Shown here: positions 32,216 to 44,326 of the stretch, one piece after another
How positions within the stretch are numbered: the first letter of the stretch is position 1
How the letters are laid out: every line of letters begins with the position of its first letter
From: Megalopta genalis
Taxonomy: Eukaryota > Arthropoda > Insecta > Hymenoptera > Halictidae
Assembly: GCF_051020955.1 (NCBI RefSeq)
Contig: NC_135028.1
Coordinates: 620,001-684,000, forward strand
DNA: 64,000 nucleotides
Reading direction: 5' to 3'
The notes under the pieces: model-generated
Seen by the model: only the letters and a program-made list of their open reading frames with translations
What the model was told of the DNA's origin: nothing
Database searches by the model: none
Program-made: the position numbers and the translations under genes

Positions 32216-35011
32216 GTATCAAAGATACGTTTAAACGTTCTACACGAAGTGGATTATACAGCATTTTGTCGTTAATCATCATGAATAATAGAGTACCAGG
32301 TAGTTATAATTATGCAGTATAATTTTACTGTTATACCGCATGTGTATTCAGGAGGTATTATGACCGGGAACAATAGGCTCGCATCGAATTGTTATCGCAA
32401 TTCAATGGTATCGAATTTACCAAATATTTGGGAATAGAAGGTAAGCAAACAATCGCTATTATGCTACTTGTGTACGTTGCACTGTACTATCATCAACGGT
32501 GTACAATGTTATCTTTTGTTTCGTTGTAGTCCGACGATATTATGAATGCACGATAAGGACAAAAAATAATAATGCTCTATCTCGACTTTACGATATAAAA
32601 CATTGTTTAGAAACGTCGACAACCATGAGGACTAAAATCTCAAAATTTATAAAAACGAACAATTGAAATCTTTTATAATCGCGTTTAATTTCTCGAACGA
32701 TTTCTTTCCCACTCGCTTTAAATAATAGAGAGACATTAATAAAAAAAAAATCGTTCGTTGTTCGAAAAATCGTCATTTTTCATTTTCCATTATTTTCAGC
32801 CGCCGGATTAAACAATCTCCAAGGAACGAACAATTTCCTCGAAACCAGGAAATTGAGACTTCGACGGAAGAAGCAAGTATTTCTGGCGATCGTCGCTCGG
32901 AGTTTTCCCGGTGCGCGCACACGTTGACAGCCGGGGCACCGTTCGCATGGCAGCAGAAAACGTCGGCTCCGGGGAACGCGAAAGAACGTTAATTACAACT
33001 CTTCACGGCGTCGCGGGCTCGCATGAATTATAGTTTACGCGGCCGCGTTCGTTTCACGCGGTGGCTTCGCCTAGTCCGCGCGAAATGAAACTGCAACCTC
33101 GGGAAGTTTCGGACGTTTTTGGGTCGACGGGAACTCGTCCCCGCAGAACGGAAAACGGCCGGATACCATGAATTTGACGCGCGTTACCTTCCCGACCGGT
33201 TCGATGTTAGTTTTAACGCGCGGAATTTCGCTGGACATTTATAACGGATCGGTCCCGCAGGATCGTCAATTTTCGGACCTCGCGGAAATATTCCAGAATA
33301 TTCAGGCCATTCGCAGAAATTATAAAACGCGCGCACAGCGTCGCTCTCGATGAGCATTTCAGCAGAAATCGCGCTGTTCGTTAACTTTCTTCGACATTTT
33401 TTTGCAAAGAAATTAGAACGTCTTTTGCGGCCACATTTACCAGGTTTATTTATGCATGTTTCAATGGAATCTTAAGGTTATAAAAGTTGAAATTAGTGCA
33501 TTGGCGACTTCGAAACGCGATGGAACAATTTTTTGTATCTTCCTGTTGCTTGTAAGTTGAAGCAAAGTAATTAAAAAGGGTTAAAAATCACGTCCGATTC
33601 CTTCAAAAATAAAAATCCCCATAAAGAAAGCACAACTGCCAAGTCCTCGAGGCACAAACCCTTCGTAACACACCCTAATTCCGCTGGCAGCCGAAAAGCC
33701 GAATTTCCATGGACCACCGCCGGTTGTTTTTTTCCAAAAACTTTGAAAGTATTCCGGCGGGCAGCGAATCAATGGACCCGTGGATTCCCTGTGTAAAAAG
33801 GGACGGCGCACTGGGCGAAAGAGAAACGAACTAAATAGAATATTGCGATACGCACAGACGGCCGAGGGGGGGAAAAAAACCGAGGAAACGGCAGAAAGAC
33901 GTGGAAAGTTGCGGCGGACCACCCTGTCGCATGATCGATCGAATATTCCGGGCAGCTCTGTGCGAAATATCTGAATTAATGTTCGCGCGTCCCCTCGCGC
34001 TTGGTCCTTCCGTTTCATAGCCAGTTTCCGGGCTCTCACGTGTCGGGATGACAAAGGCTCGCACGGGCCGCCGCGCCGCGCCGTTCTTCTCTCGCAGTCG
34101 GCTTTCAATTACCTGGCAATTCCCGACGACGTCCGTTTAATTTCTCCTCTCGGCCTCTTCTACTTTCTGCCCCGGCCCTCTGTCGGTCCCCTCGACCCCC
34201 CTTCGGTCCCCATTCGGTCTCCCATCGGCGAGCATGGCGCGGCTACAAGCCCGAAGTTGTCCTCCCAGCGGCCAGGTGTCCTCCCAGCTTCCGGTGCCCG
34301 TGCGGCCAGCGCGCGGCACAATGTTGAACGATAAATTTTCAAACATCAGCCTCGAGCCTCGCGTTTCTCGCAGAATTTTGCGTCGCCTTTTTTCCGTCCT
34401 CGTCGCGCCGGTGTCTCGCGTTTGGTCGCTCAGCGGCCCGCTCTACGCTCCCACGTGTGCGAAAGCAAGCATGTGTGCGAAAGCTCACCCATGTGCTTGC
34501 GAAAGCTCGTCTATGTGCGTGCGCAAGCTCGCATGTGTGCCTCGCGCGGGTTCACGAACGTCTAGCTTTGCTCGCCGAGGTTCGATCTTAAATGCCAGGC
34601 GACGGCGTTTCAAGAAGCCCGCTGATTTGTTGGTTTCGGGAAATCTCCGGGAAACGTTCTCTTATAACGTCCCCGCGGCAACGATAAAGTTCCCTCGGAA
34701 ATTCCACGAAAATCCTCCCCTTTGTTCTTCCATCCTTTGCGACGCCCGATTTATACTCTTCGTGTACACCGTCGGCTCTCCGTGCACGTTTCTTTTCCAC
34801 CGTGACGAAGGATTAACTCCCCGAGTCGAGATAAGGCTGCTGAACTTTCGTTCGGATACGTTTTCTTTACATTCGTTTCTGCCGGCTTTCTCGGGTTTTC
34901 GGTGCTCACTCGAGTCCATCTTTTCTAAATTCGTCCATAGCCGTCGGAATTGACGGAATTCTCGAAGAATTGGATCTCCCTTTGCCGAATGTTCCCTTCC
35001 GAAACAGAAGT
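32216..35011. other. Unique sequence, no supported gene
   Basis: It includes an AT-rich first kilobase and CpG-rich sequence from 32.9 to 34.9 kb. A 239-codon ATG-started plus-strand frame (34234-34953) crosses a minisatellite and matches no known family. A 175-codon minus-strand frame (34108-33581) is likewise unrecognised. Confidence 0.4.
34446..34545 (+). repeat. Short minisatellite, GTGCGAAAGC-type units
   Basis: Four to five irregular units of about 22-26 bp built on ATGTGTGCGAAAGCTC variants. On the plus strand they read as Cys-Ala-Lys-type repeats inside the 34234 open frame. Confidence 0.75.
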
Positions 35012-35230
35012 TACAGTGACGCCCGGATTGCGCAGAAAAATGGACAATTTGGGAAGTGGAGATACGATTGCAGTTTATTTTTATAGTTCTAAATTGTCCA
35101 TAATTATAGAAACGAGCCGCAAGGCTCGAACAATCGTATCTCCTCTTCCCAAATTGTCCAATTTAGTGGACGATCCGAGCGTCGGTTAGAGAGATACTAC
35201 TGGGAGTCAATAAGAGAGACATTACTGCAC
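35012..35230. mobile_element. FB1 foldback MITE, full, duplicated right end
   Basis: The left end is shortened (TACAGTGACGCCCGGATTG, lacking AATGTCTCTCTAATT). The stem and loop are clear. The right side carries two terminal units in tandem: GTCGGTTAGAGAGATACTAC, then GTCAATAAGAGAGACATTAC, ending TGCA. Confidence 0.9.
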
Positions 35231-36194
35231 TGTCACTTCCCCCGCAAATTATAATTAACACTAGCTTCACGGAGCACAAAACGCAGCTGTTTTATACTAT
35301 TTTATAAAAGCAACAATAAGATGTTTATTCTGATTTTGAACAAGCATTATTGCAACATTTTTGCCATAAGCAACGTATAAATTGAAATATCTTTACGATG
35401 CGAATGATCGTAAATTAAAAAATTAGCGTCCCGCCATTTTGACTCGTAAAATAACATAATTGACGTAAATCTAGCGTTAAATAAATTAGATTGAAAAAAG
35501 AAATTCTAGCTCGTTCGGCAATTATGCAACAAATAGCGAATTTGTCAAATGACACTCGAACAACTTTGACATTTTACAGAGACAGCGTTTTCGAACGATT
35601 GGCAAACATTCGTCCGATGATTTCTCGGCACGAAAACGTCGACAAATTAACACACCGTGCCACCGCCGCGGTAACGATGCGTACACGGTCATCGGACAGA
35701 GAAACTGCATGCTGTGTATTGACATTGCAGTTGCCGGTGACGTTGTAACGTCTGCTAGCAAAATATCAATCTAAAGTTTCCCAATAAACGTCAGTTTATA
35801 CGCCGGAGGCGGCTCGTTTGTCCGGAAATAAGTTTATGGGCGAAGTGCGCGTTGACTCGGCTACTGCGAGTGAAAGATGCACGAATATGCCGCCACTTCG
35901 CGGATTCCTTTGCCGTGGAACATGAGACAACTGTTGTAACGTGTGCGTCGTCGCATTGCGACGTTCGAGCCAGACTTGGGCACATTAGAATGAAAATTGA
36001 AATGAAATAATGTTTAAGATAATATATTTGGCACTTTGATTCTTGGCAGCATAAATAATCATTTCCATGCCTGCAATTGCTTTTGAAGTGACATAATTTG
36101 AAGTATTGTGGCGAACAACGTATTATTTTAATTCGTAATGATTTGGAATAATTATTTGAGGTAATTGTGAAGTTCTTCTTCAAAATTAATGAGT

Positions 36195-36365
36195 TAATTG
36201 TTATATATTATTGTAATATCTATATAATTATATAGATATTATAGATATTATAATAATATCTATATAATTATATAGATATATATTATATTATATATTATTA
36301 TAGGGATAGATAGATGTTATAATAATATTTATATAATTATATAGACAATATCTATATTGATATAT

Positions 36366-36398
<33 letters not shown>

Positions 36399-36476
36399 TA
36401 GATAATATCTATATAATTATATATATCGTAAATATCTAAAATATCTAAATAATAATATAATATCTACAATTAATGA
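36195..36476. repeat. ATATAATTATAT low-complexity array
   Basis: About 280 bp of irregular AATATCTATATAATTATATA units of 30-40 bp with an internal ATA/ATT trinucleotide run. It is strongly self-complementary. Confidence 0.9.
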
Positions 36477-37468
36477 GTTAATTATCCACTCCGAATGTAG
36501 CTTAAGCAGCTTTTTCACAGCAGTTTACAACACAACAGTATTCGCGCGAGTAAATCTATAAAGAGCCAATGTCCATAAATACGGCTCGAATTTGTACACC
36601 TTGTTAAAAATGCTCGATTCGATATATCGAGCCGGGTTCTTCTCGAATATACAGAGGCGACGTAAAAATCTGGTTTTTGCGACGGTCACGAGCCGTATTT
36701 TCCTCCCAGCCACAGATTGTAAACGCGTATCGAATGAGGCGGCCCCGGGTGCGCGGAACAGGGGGCGCGAAACATTAAAAATACCGGACACAGTCTCGTC
36801 GCGAAACAAAAAAATCTCGCCGCGGTTGGCAAGAATCTGCGAAAAGGGATGCCGCGACAACGATTCGACCGCGCCCCGCGACGCGGGGACATCCGCGTTC
36901 GATGCTCGGCGCAGAAGGAGACGCGAATTCCGATCGCGAAATCGGCAGTGCCTCAAAGGCTCTGTCATCGACGAGCCTCAAAGGCGGGCTGTCGAGCGAG
37001 ATGATGCGAGCGCGCGGTTTCCGCGGAAAAGAGTTGTTTTCGAGCCTCTCGGCGCTCCGCCGCGGACCGACGACGAGTGTCGGCCGCGAGTCAGAATGGG
37101 AATTCAGAGCACAAAAAAGCGGCCGGGATATATCAGGGCCCTCGTTCAACGAACGAAACACAGGCCTCGCCTTTGGCACAGTTTCGCTGATCCTCGACGA
37201 GATAAATGGAACGGCGAAGTGAGAGGAAAAGTACCGGGGAGCGGCAAGGATGAAGGATCAATAAGGGGGATGCGTGGAAAGGGGTTGAGTGGCCGCGAAA
37301 GTGAACTTGCTTTTATAAATATTCCGAATCTGTCCTCGATTCCCGGGCTAACCGTAACTGCGACGGATATTCTATTACTGGACCAGTTGTCCATGTACAA
37401 TAAATATATAGTAAATATATTTTTAAGTTATAAATCTCGATATATAATAGATATATTTTTAAGTTATA

Positions 37469-37521
37469 TCTCTCTCTCACTCTCGCTCTTTTTCTCTCTC
37501 TTTTTCTCTCTCTTTCTTTCC
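37469..37521. repeat. CT/CTTT pyrimidine repeat
   Basis: CTCTCTC blocks separated by TTTTT, three near-identical units of about 11-12 bp. Confidence 0.9.
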
Positions 37522-38559
37522 ACCTAATAAGGGTTGTTATAGCTACTCGCCAACAGCTAACCTAACCTAACGGTCACGTACGAGTGACACTAATTTTTCA
37601 CTAATTTCGAAAATTCACTTTCATCGTAATATATTCGAACAAAGTGAATTCCACTAGGATATTTCGGATGCGAAAGAATTCTAACCTCATCTACTATGAT
37701 AATTTTCAATTTTCTAGTTTCGGTTTAATTAATTACATTGCTTCGACTTTGTGGTGTTAAATATTCTTGAAATGTGTTAAATATTCAAGGAAATACAACA
37801 GGAAATACAATAGCAAATACAGCAGAAAATACAAGAACAAGCAAAAACCTCTTTTCCTAAGAAACGATTATAATCGAGAAACGTCCAGTCACCATAATCT
37901 CAAAGAAAATGATACGGCAACAGGACAAAGATGACTACGCGAAGTCTGAACAATGCGAAAGTGTCTAAAGGATGCAGTGTCTTATGGTAGCACATATGCA
38001 GGATAAAACAGAATCGCTGTTCCGTCTTTCTTCGTCGGCCGTCCCTTATCCGCGGCTGCTTCGCGCGGAATTTGACAGGTTGTCGTTGGCCCCGACTCCA
38101 TTATCCACCGATGAACGGTGCCACGGGTGCCGGCGTTTCCCGGATTTTCCATGGAAAAACCGTGGTTCGATTTACTCCGCAAGAAACGCCGCCCTGGTAC
38201 GGGAAAAACAGGGGCCGCCGGCTGGTCGTTACGGATTTCGGTATGCGCACGGAAGGAAATATTTATGGGCACGGTTACGGCGGAGCCGCGTTAAACCAGT
38301 GCCCTATCCCTCCACCTCTTCCCACCGGATATATCGCCCTCGTATCTCTGAATTATTTCGGGCATGCGTTTAGAGACGGGCCCTGTTTTATTGTGCGACC
38401 GCCGTGCCGCACCGCGCCGCGCCTCGTCTCGCCGCCCTGTTTTTTGCTTCGCTCATGGAATTTCTGCTTGTCCTTCTGACACGGATTTCCACGATTTCTC
38501 CGAAACGGCAAAGCAATCTAAGAAACGAGACAAATGCACGTTCGGTGAATATTGCTGAT

Positions 38560-38697
38560 CGAGTTCATTCGAGTTGGATTTTCGAATTTATTCGAATTGG
38601 CTTTTCGAATTCATTCAAGCTAGCTTGTCGAATCCATTCAAGCCAGCTCTACAAATTAATTCAAGCCGGCTTTTCCAATCATTTTCAATCAATTTTC
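38560..38697 (+). repeat. 23-bp minisatellite, array 1
   Basis: Five to six units of TTGGCTTTTCGAATTCATTC plus AAG (23 bp), increasingly diverged to the right (CTAGCTTGTCG, CCAGCTCTACA, CCGGCTTTTCC). The second, shorter array lies 0.8 kb downstream. Confidence 0.9.
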
Positions 38698-38717
38698 AAC
38701 GACGCTTCAGAACCACC

Positions 38718-38737
38718 GCTCGAGTGCAAAGGGTTAA
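38718..38737. mobile_element. Solo PB1 terminus
   Basis: GCTCGAGTGCAAAGGGTTAA matches the right end of PB1, but no body or opposite end is found upstream, where the 23-bp minisatellite lies. It is either a relic or a coincidental match. Confidence 0.6.
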
Positions 38738-39504
38738 TACACGCTCTGAGTCGAGCAAAGGTATCGTCCCTCGAACGATAAACCATCGGCGACGGTGTTC
38801 TTTATCGGCGTGCTTCCCCGTCGAATCGTTTCGACGCCGCATGACCGTTGCATTACGAGCTATCGAACAATCGAAACGTTGTTCGCCGCGCGAACGAGGC
38901 ACGGAAACGGCAACGACAACGGCAACGGACTGGAGCTTCTTTGAATAACGAAAACGCAGAGAAGCGGCGCTTCGCGTCGCGTTCGTTCGCCTTTGTCCAT
39001 TCCAGCGACAGGGCACGCATCTGGCTATTGTTTCCGGTTATGGAAATGCCGTTTGACGATCCGAGCACCGTAGGCGGTCGTAAAACCGCGTTAGAACGAC
39101 CACGGTTTTATCGGCGCCCTTCTTTGTCCTGCTTTTTCCCCGCCGATCGCGATGTTTCCTCGCGCGCGCGCGCGTCGGCTAACACACGACCCTAAGCTCG
39201 TTCAATAAACGTTTTTGTTCGGCGCTAATCGTCGGACAGTTAGGAACTACTGCCGGGATTATCGGGCGAACTGGAAACCACCGGATTCAAATTGCCTTCG
39301 GTAGCAGTGTCGCGGATACACCGTCGACTGCGGAATTAGCTTGAGATTCTTTAAAGAAACAAGTGCAACCTGTCACGGTTCTGCCATGTTTTGCGAGCCT
39401 TGCAGAGCGACGCGCGCCGACTGCATCAATTGCAAATGGAATTGTCGTTTCTTCTCGAATCGCTTTACAAGTTGAAATTAATAACGTTCTTTGTCCCGTC
39501 CAAT

Positions 39505-39570
39505 TCATTCAAATTGGCTTTTCGAATTTATTCAAGTTGGCTTTTCGAATTCATTCAAATTGGCTTGGTC
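39505..39570 (+). repeat. 23-bp minisatellite, array 2
   Basis: Nearly three units of TTGGCTTTTCGAATTCATTC plus AAA, closer to consensus than array 1. Confidence 0.88.
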
Positions 39571-39880
39571 CGCCTAGAAGGTAAACGTTGCTTCTGTCTC
39601 CAAGCTGCGATCGTTCTCTTCGATCAACCCTCGAAAAACGCACCATCTTTGCTGTCCCATTTTTTCGTTGCCCCTGATAAAACGACAATGTATTTAATTC
39701 AACTGCCGAAAATTCGGTAATCGAGCGAATCCAGCATTTAAATCGTCCGGGTGAAAATCGGCACAGCCACCGTCTTGCGAGGGTTGAACCGCGGACAGTG
39801 GAGGAACAATGAAAATCCGGCGGATTTGTTAATTATGTATCGTTCAATCGAACTTCTCGTGTTTCACATCTGCCGATGCC

Positions 39881-39920
39881 TCTTCCCTCTCCTCTCTCTT
39901 TCTCTCTCTCTCTCTCTCTC
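39881..39920. repeat. (CT)n microsatellite
   Basis: CT dinucleotides with two TTC/TCC interruptions. Confidence 0.95.
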
Positions 39921-40623
39921 ACACTATTCTCTTCGCATTTTCTCGTCCAACGTTTGCACCCGCTGAATGCACACAACGGCGCCGCCGGGCGCATCCAGCG
40001 TTCCACGCCGACGAAATTCTAATTGGTAGTACCACGGCCCCGAAACCTGGGATTGGCCCCTTTGTTAACCCCTCGCGTCCCGTTCGAGCAATTTGCAGAG
40101 CGTTGCAGAATGGTACCCAACTTCGAGCAACGATTGGTTACCGACTCCCCCAAACCGTGTCAAGGGGCAGAGAGAATATAACCGGAATTTCAATTCGATT
40201 GCACGGACATCGCGCGGAGTGACGCGGTCGATAATCGAGCATCGGCGAAATGATACCGGAGATAAGGAGTGAATTTGAGCAATCGCGATGCGAGCGGCAG
40301 CGGCGTCGACGATCAAAAACGTTTCTGGAAAACTTTCGACGGTTCACTCTGACGTGGTGTTCGCCGTCATTTCGAGGCATCCTCGCGCGAGTCGGCAAGT
40401 TTCTGCCGAACACGATTCGCGGGGGATCGCTCGCGCGCAGCCGCGCGAAAATCTCGGAAAGTACCGATCGAACGGTCAAACGAGGACAAACGTTCTCGAC
40501 GCGAGCTGTCGCAACAATTTCGGACTCGCGCGTTGATCTCTCGAGTCGAGAGATAACAAAAATCGAATTCTACTCGAAACTAACTAAATTCGATCGAATC
40601 GAAGAAAATTCCAGTAATTTTTC

Positions 40624-40840
40624 CGCATTAATTGCGCTCAGATTGCGCGCAGAAATGGACAACTTGGGAAGAGGATTACAATTTTAATTATTATATTAAT
40701 ATATAATATATAATATATATCGACAACTATAAAAATGAGCCGCGATAATTGTATAATAAATATATGTATAATAATTGTATCTCTTTTTCTTAAATTGTCC
40801 AGGTTTGTTTACAAGCTGAAGCAAAAATTAAAGAGAATTT
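40624..40840. mobile_element. FB1 foldback MITE, decayed, with TA expansion in the centre
   Basis: The left arm is recognisable from ATTAATTGCGCTCAGATTGC to GGACAACTTGGGAAGAGGAT. It is followed by TA-rich sequence, then the loop-side right arm (ATCGACAACTATAAAAATGA) and TCTTTTTCTTAAATTGTCC. The termini are lost. The TA expansion begins after GAGGATTA, the same place as in the copy at 8552. Confidence 0.8.
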
Positions 40841-40882
40841 AATCTTACTGGTTTTAAATCGTCGTCTAAAAATATTTTGGAG

Positions 40883-41053
40883 ATGACAATGGAAATAAGA
40901 AAAGCGAAGAAGCAACGGGTAAATATGGACAAATGTACTGGTACATATTTACCATGTATCGGTATGGTCAATGACCGTATGATTGGACGCTGCAAAGGTA
41001 TCGAAGATACAACCGAAAAACATCCGTACTATAGCGGTATATCAAGTTTCGAT
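40883..41053 (+). other. Candidate open exon-like segment before a GTAAGT donor
   Basis: An ATG-started frame runs 57 codons to a consensus donor (TTTCGAT, then GTAAGTC at 41054), and continues a few codons further. The composition is Lys-, Cys- and Gly-containing and protein-like (KCTGTYLPCIGMVNDRMIGR). The segment also contains a 10-bp inverted repeat, GGTAAATATG (40918) with CATATTTACC (40944), which would make a hairpin. No family is recognised and there is no clear upstream acceptor. A chance frame is likely. Confidence 0.15.
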
Positions 41054-44000
41054 GTAAGTCTCTGGACGTGACAGAAGCAATTTATTTCGATCCTGCTCGA
41101 AAACTACCGCTGCTGCAGCGTCTGATATTTGGACACGTCATTATTGCAAATAGTTGTATTTTTACAATTCGATCGATGTAACGAATAAAACTATTTCAAG
41201 ATCAGTTGTCATAAAAGTACATACTGTGTTTCCTGTTTGACGTCATTTATGCTTTTCCAATGTTGGTTCAATATTTAAAATTGTTCATAATGTTATCGAT
41301 GGAAAACTGTTCGTGTAGTGCAAATGTGTATGACTTGACACCCCCATAAGGATTATTTATTTAGTGTAATTAATTTTAGCTGGAAGCAGATTTGAGAACC
41401 AAATAATTACGGTCGAAATATATGAAAAACAAATAATTAAAGATAAAACATATGAAAATTAAATCGATACATTAATAATATATTAATATAATAAATTAAT
41501 ATATTTATTAATTAATATTATTAAAATATTATTCATTAATATATTAATTATATATTCATAATGTGCGAGAAATAAGAGATCGAGCATCGTGAGTATCCAT
41601 TCTATTTTTTCAAATATTAATTTCGCCTCCCCAGTCAGCCTAATAATTATATAAAAATCTTTATGCGAATTCCTATCGTCGTTTCTAATTCTACAAAAAC
41701 AGAAAAATTTCTCGCGTCGACATAAAAATATTTTACGATAAAAGTAGAATACAATATTATTAATATCTCGCAGTATGAATATTTTGTCGAGAAACTGCAC
41801 ACGCTGTAAATGCACAGCGACTCGCATTTTAGCTACAAGGGTGTAATTTCAATCGAATAGAATTCGTGGATCGAGGACGGCGGCGAAAGCCGCAAGCTGC
41901 GACATTCTTCAACAGATGAATTCATGATTGATAGCAGTCCTCGAGTCGACAGATCCGTTCAGGTCCTCCCCTTCTTACGACCCTAATGCTCGGCAACAAT
42001 TAATCATCGAGATGTTCACAATGTAGTTAGAAATTCCCAGGTGATAAATCATTGAACGATCCCCCGCGCGGCTATGAATCATTCGCGTGACCCAACCTGG
42101 GGGTGTCTTTGTCCGTCAGCGGCGTTAAGAAGATCGCAATTAGAGGAGAAATCTAATCTCGACCCGGCTCGAACAGTAATCACGCGAAGAGATTTGCGGA
42201 AAACTTTCAGCAAATTAATCGTTTAATTGCTCTTCGAAGATCAAGGATATAAAATCTGACGCCGTTTTAATGACATTTTGACCGGCCGAGTCGCTCGTAC
42301 GTCGCTGACGGAATTATTTGACCGGATTTAAGTATTAACTTTTCGCTTTTAATTCGATTCGGTAAAATACTTTAATTTGCCGAAGTTCTTGAATTTATCG
42401 ATATTACTATATCGATTATTATTACTTTATTACTTTATTATTACTACATTATTACTATTATTACTTTATTGTTACTATAAAAGTGTTAAAAGAATATTCA
42501 ACTTCTTCGCTCAAATTCTACGTTTATGAAACCGATTATAATATATATTTAGTAAAATATTATATATTTTTATTTTTATATTATATATATATTTTATATT
42601 TTTAGTAACATATTAAACGATCTCTTTCAAACTCCAAATACGCGTGAAATAAACGTAGCCTCTATCTCTCGCACTAAATTGATACAAAGCGTCGAGCAAC
42701 TGTTGCGACTGTAACAAAAAAGATAAAACAAGAAATATCAAACAAAATCCTTTCATTCGAGTCTTTGCTTCCAAGAAGGAAGCAGCCGTTGCTTCCGATA
42801 AGATCGTTTCAGTGATCTGCTTGCTCCGAAAGAACTTGGAAAATCCTTCAACTAAATTCCGCCGCGTTCCCGTGTAAAATTACAGAAAAATCGCATCTGC
42901 CCGGTAAAAGCTAGAACGGCCCTGGTAATGGGAATTTTAGAGCGGCGCGCGCGATAAATCCGAATTTTTATCGGGGATTACAGGTAAATTCCGGGACGAA
43001 TTCGAGTCGTCGGTTTATTGCGTCCGCGAGGAGCAGCGCGTCGCCGGTGTCGCGACTCGCCGCGACGAAATAAATGTTCCCGTCGACGAATAAATCTTCC
43101 ACGGCAAAATAAATGCTACTCTTACGGGGTCGCACGCTCCGAGGGTCTCGGGGTATCGATCAGGGTCAGCCTAGAATTTCTGTCGAGGACCCGTGTCGAT
43201 CGATATAGGCGGGTACGTGTATGTACAAGGGAACCAGAGTGAAAGCGTCTCGACGACACCGTCGCTTTGTCTTCCAGCGGGAAAAAAATGTCCGCCGGTT
43301 TTTCCTGCGAAACGAACTCGAAGACTAGTATTTCACCGGCGATATCAATCGTTCGAGTTTACGATACCGTGGACGTCTTGTAAATGGACGAAACATTGCG
43401 GGGCGATTTGTAATTCGACCGGAACACCATTACCGCCCGTCGCAAGGCGGGGCTAAAGTCATCCGTGAGCCGTGAAAAATCATTTCGATGAAATATTTTT
43501 ATACAGTTTGCTGGGAAGCTGAGTTTTCTTTTACCGTTCGTTCATTTTGGCGACGCGTTTCGCTCTCGAAATCGTTGCGAAATAAAATTAGTGAGTACAA
43601 AAACAGTCGAATTCTAAAGTTAGCGTTGAAGCTAGATCTTAAATTGAGCCCGATTTTAAGTCTATTATTTCTATTATTGTACCTAGAATTCGATTGGTCT
43701 AAATCAGATTTGGATATCAAACTCTGGACTAACTCCAGATCAAAAATATGAAACGACTATAGCGTTAGCCTAAGGTTAGACCTAAAATTGCTACCGAAAT
43801 TCTACGCGAGTCTAAAGTTACGATCGAATTATGGTCTAAAGTTATACCCGAAGCTATAACCGCGTTAGGTACTAGAATGTACAAGGCAATTAAGCTGCGC
43901 CTAGCTCAAGTCCGACGACTTGAACCTAATCTACGGTACATTAGGATCCAAAATTGGAGGCAATTTTCCTCGGAGATAGATCAAACCGGCCTGCATAAAG

Positions 44001-44326
44001 CGTAAATAATGTGGAAGGAATGAAACTACTGGAATTAATTACACCCAATTACGTTTCACCGTTTGCCCGCCAGTCAGCGATATTCCGGCCAATTATACGC
44101 GAAAAATTTCAAGCCGCGGGGCCCCGCGTTACACCGTTTGATAGGCGCCGTTTGGAAGGTCTGTAATCGAAGAATATAATTGAAATTCTCGGGGGGTGCG
44201 TCGGGAGATAATCCGGCGGTACAAGGATAATTCGCCGCGTTTAATGACGTCGCGCGGTTAACTCGGCGTTCTAATTGTGAAACGCGATTTACTTTTCTCC
44301 GCTTGCCCTAACCGTTCCAAATAAAA
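41054..44326. other. AT-rich then mixed unique sequence, no supported gene
   Basis: Two AT-rich tracts (41460-41560 and 42400-42605) flank ordinary sequence. From about 43.55 to 43.88 kb there are loosely repeated TCTAAAGTTA / CCTAAAATTG motifs, an old irregular tandem repeat. Frames at 43018-43456 are short and unrecognised. Confidence 0.4.
43560..43880. repeat. Irregular TCTAAAGTTA-type repeat field
   Basis: Variants of TCTAAAGTTA, TCTTAAATTG, CCTAAGGTTA and CCTAAAATTG recur every 20-60 bp with no fixed period. This may be a very old tandem array; the support is weak. Confidence 0.35.

Larger units (their letters stand above)
35231..38570. other. Unique sequence with AT-rich and CpG-rich parts, no supported gene
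   Basis: The segment is AT-rich to about 36.5 kb and CpG-rich from 36.6 to 37.3 kb. A 311-codon plus-strand frame (36592-37527) begins with TTG, overlaps 147-, 134- and 84-codon opposite-strand frames, and ends inside a TATA/CT simple repeat. No domain is recognised. Another CpG-rich patch lies at 38.0-38.45 kb. Confidence 0.4.
38738..40623. other. Unique CpG-rich sequence, no supported gene
   Basis: It contains an ACGGCAACG-type short repeat (about 38895-38930), a CT microsatellite, the second 23-bp array and several overlapping frames. The ATG-started 145-codon frame at 40250 runs into the FB1 copy and overlaps an opposite frame. Confidence 0.4.

Noticed and set aside
31815..32322. Several 110-147-codon frames on both strands
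   Set aside because: All are produced by the stop-free 32-bp MS32 unit, whose length shifts the phase at every repeat; not coding.
36592..37527. 311-codon open frame
   Set aside because: It has a TTG rather than ATG start, overlaps several opposite-strand frames, ends in AT/CT simple repeat and contains no recognisable family motif.
37556..37572. CTAACCTAACCTAACG, telomere-like (TTAGG)n
   Set aside because: Only two to three units; far too short for a telomeric or interstitial telomere array.
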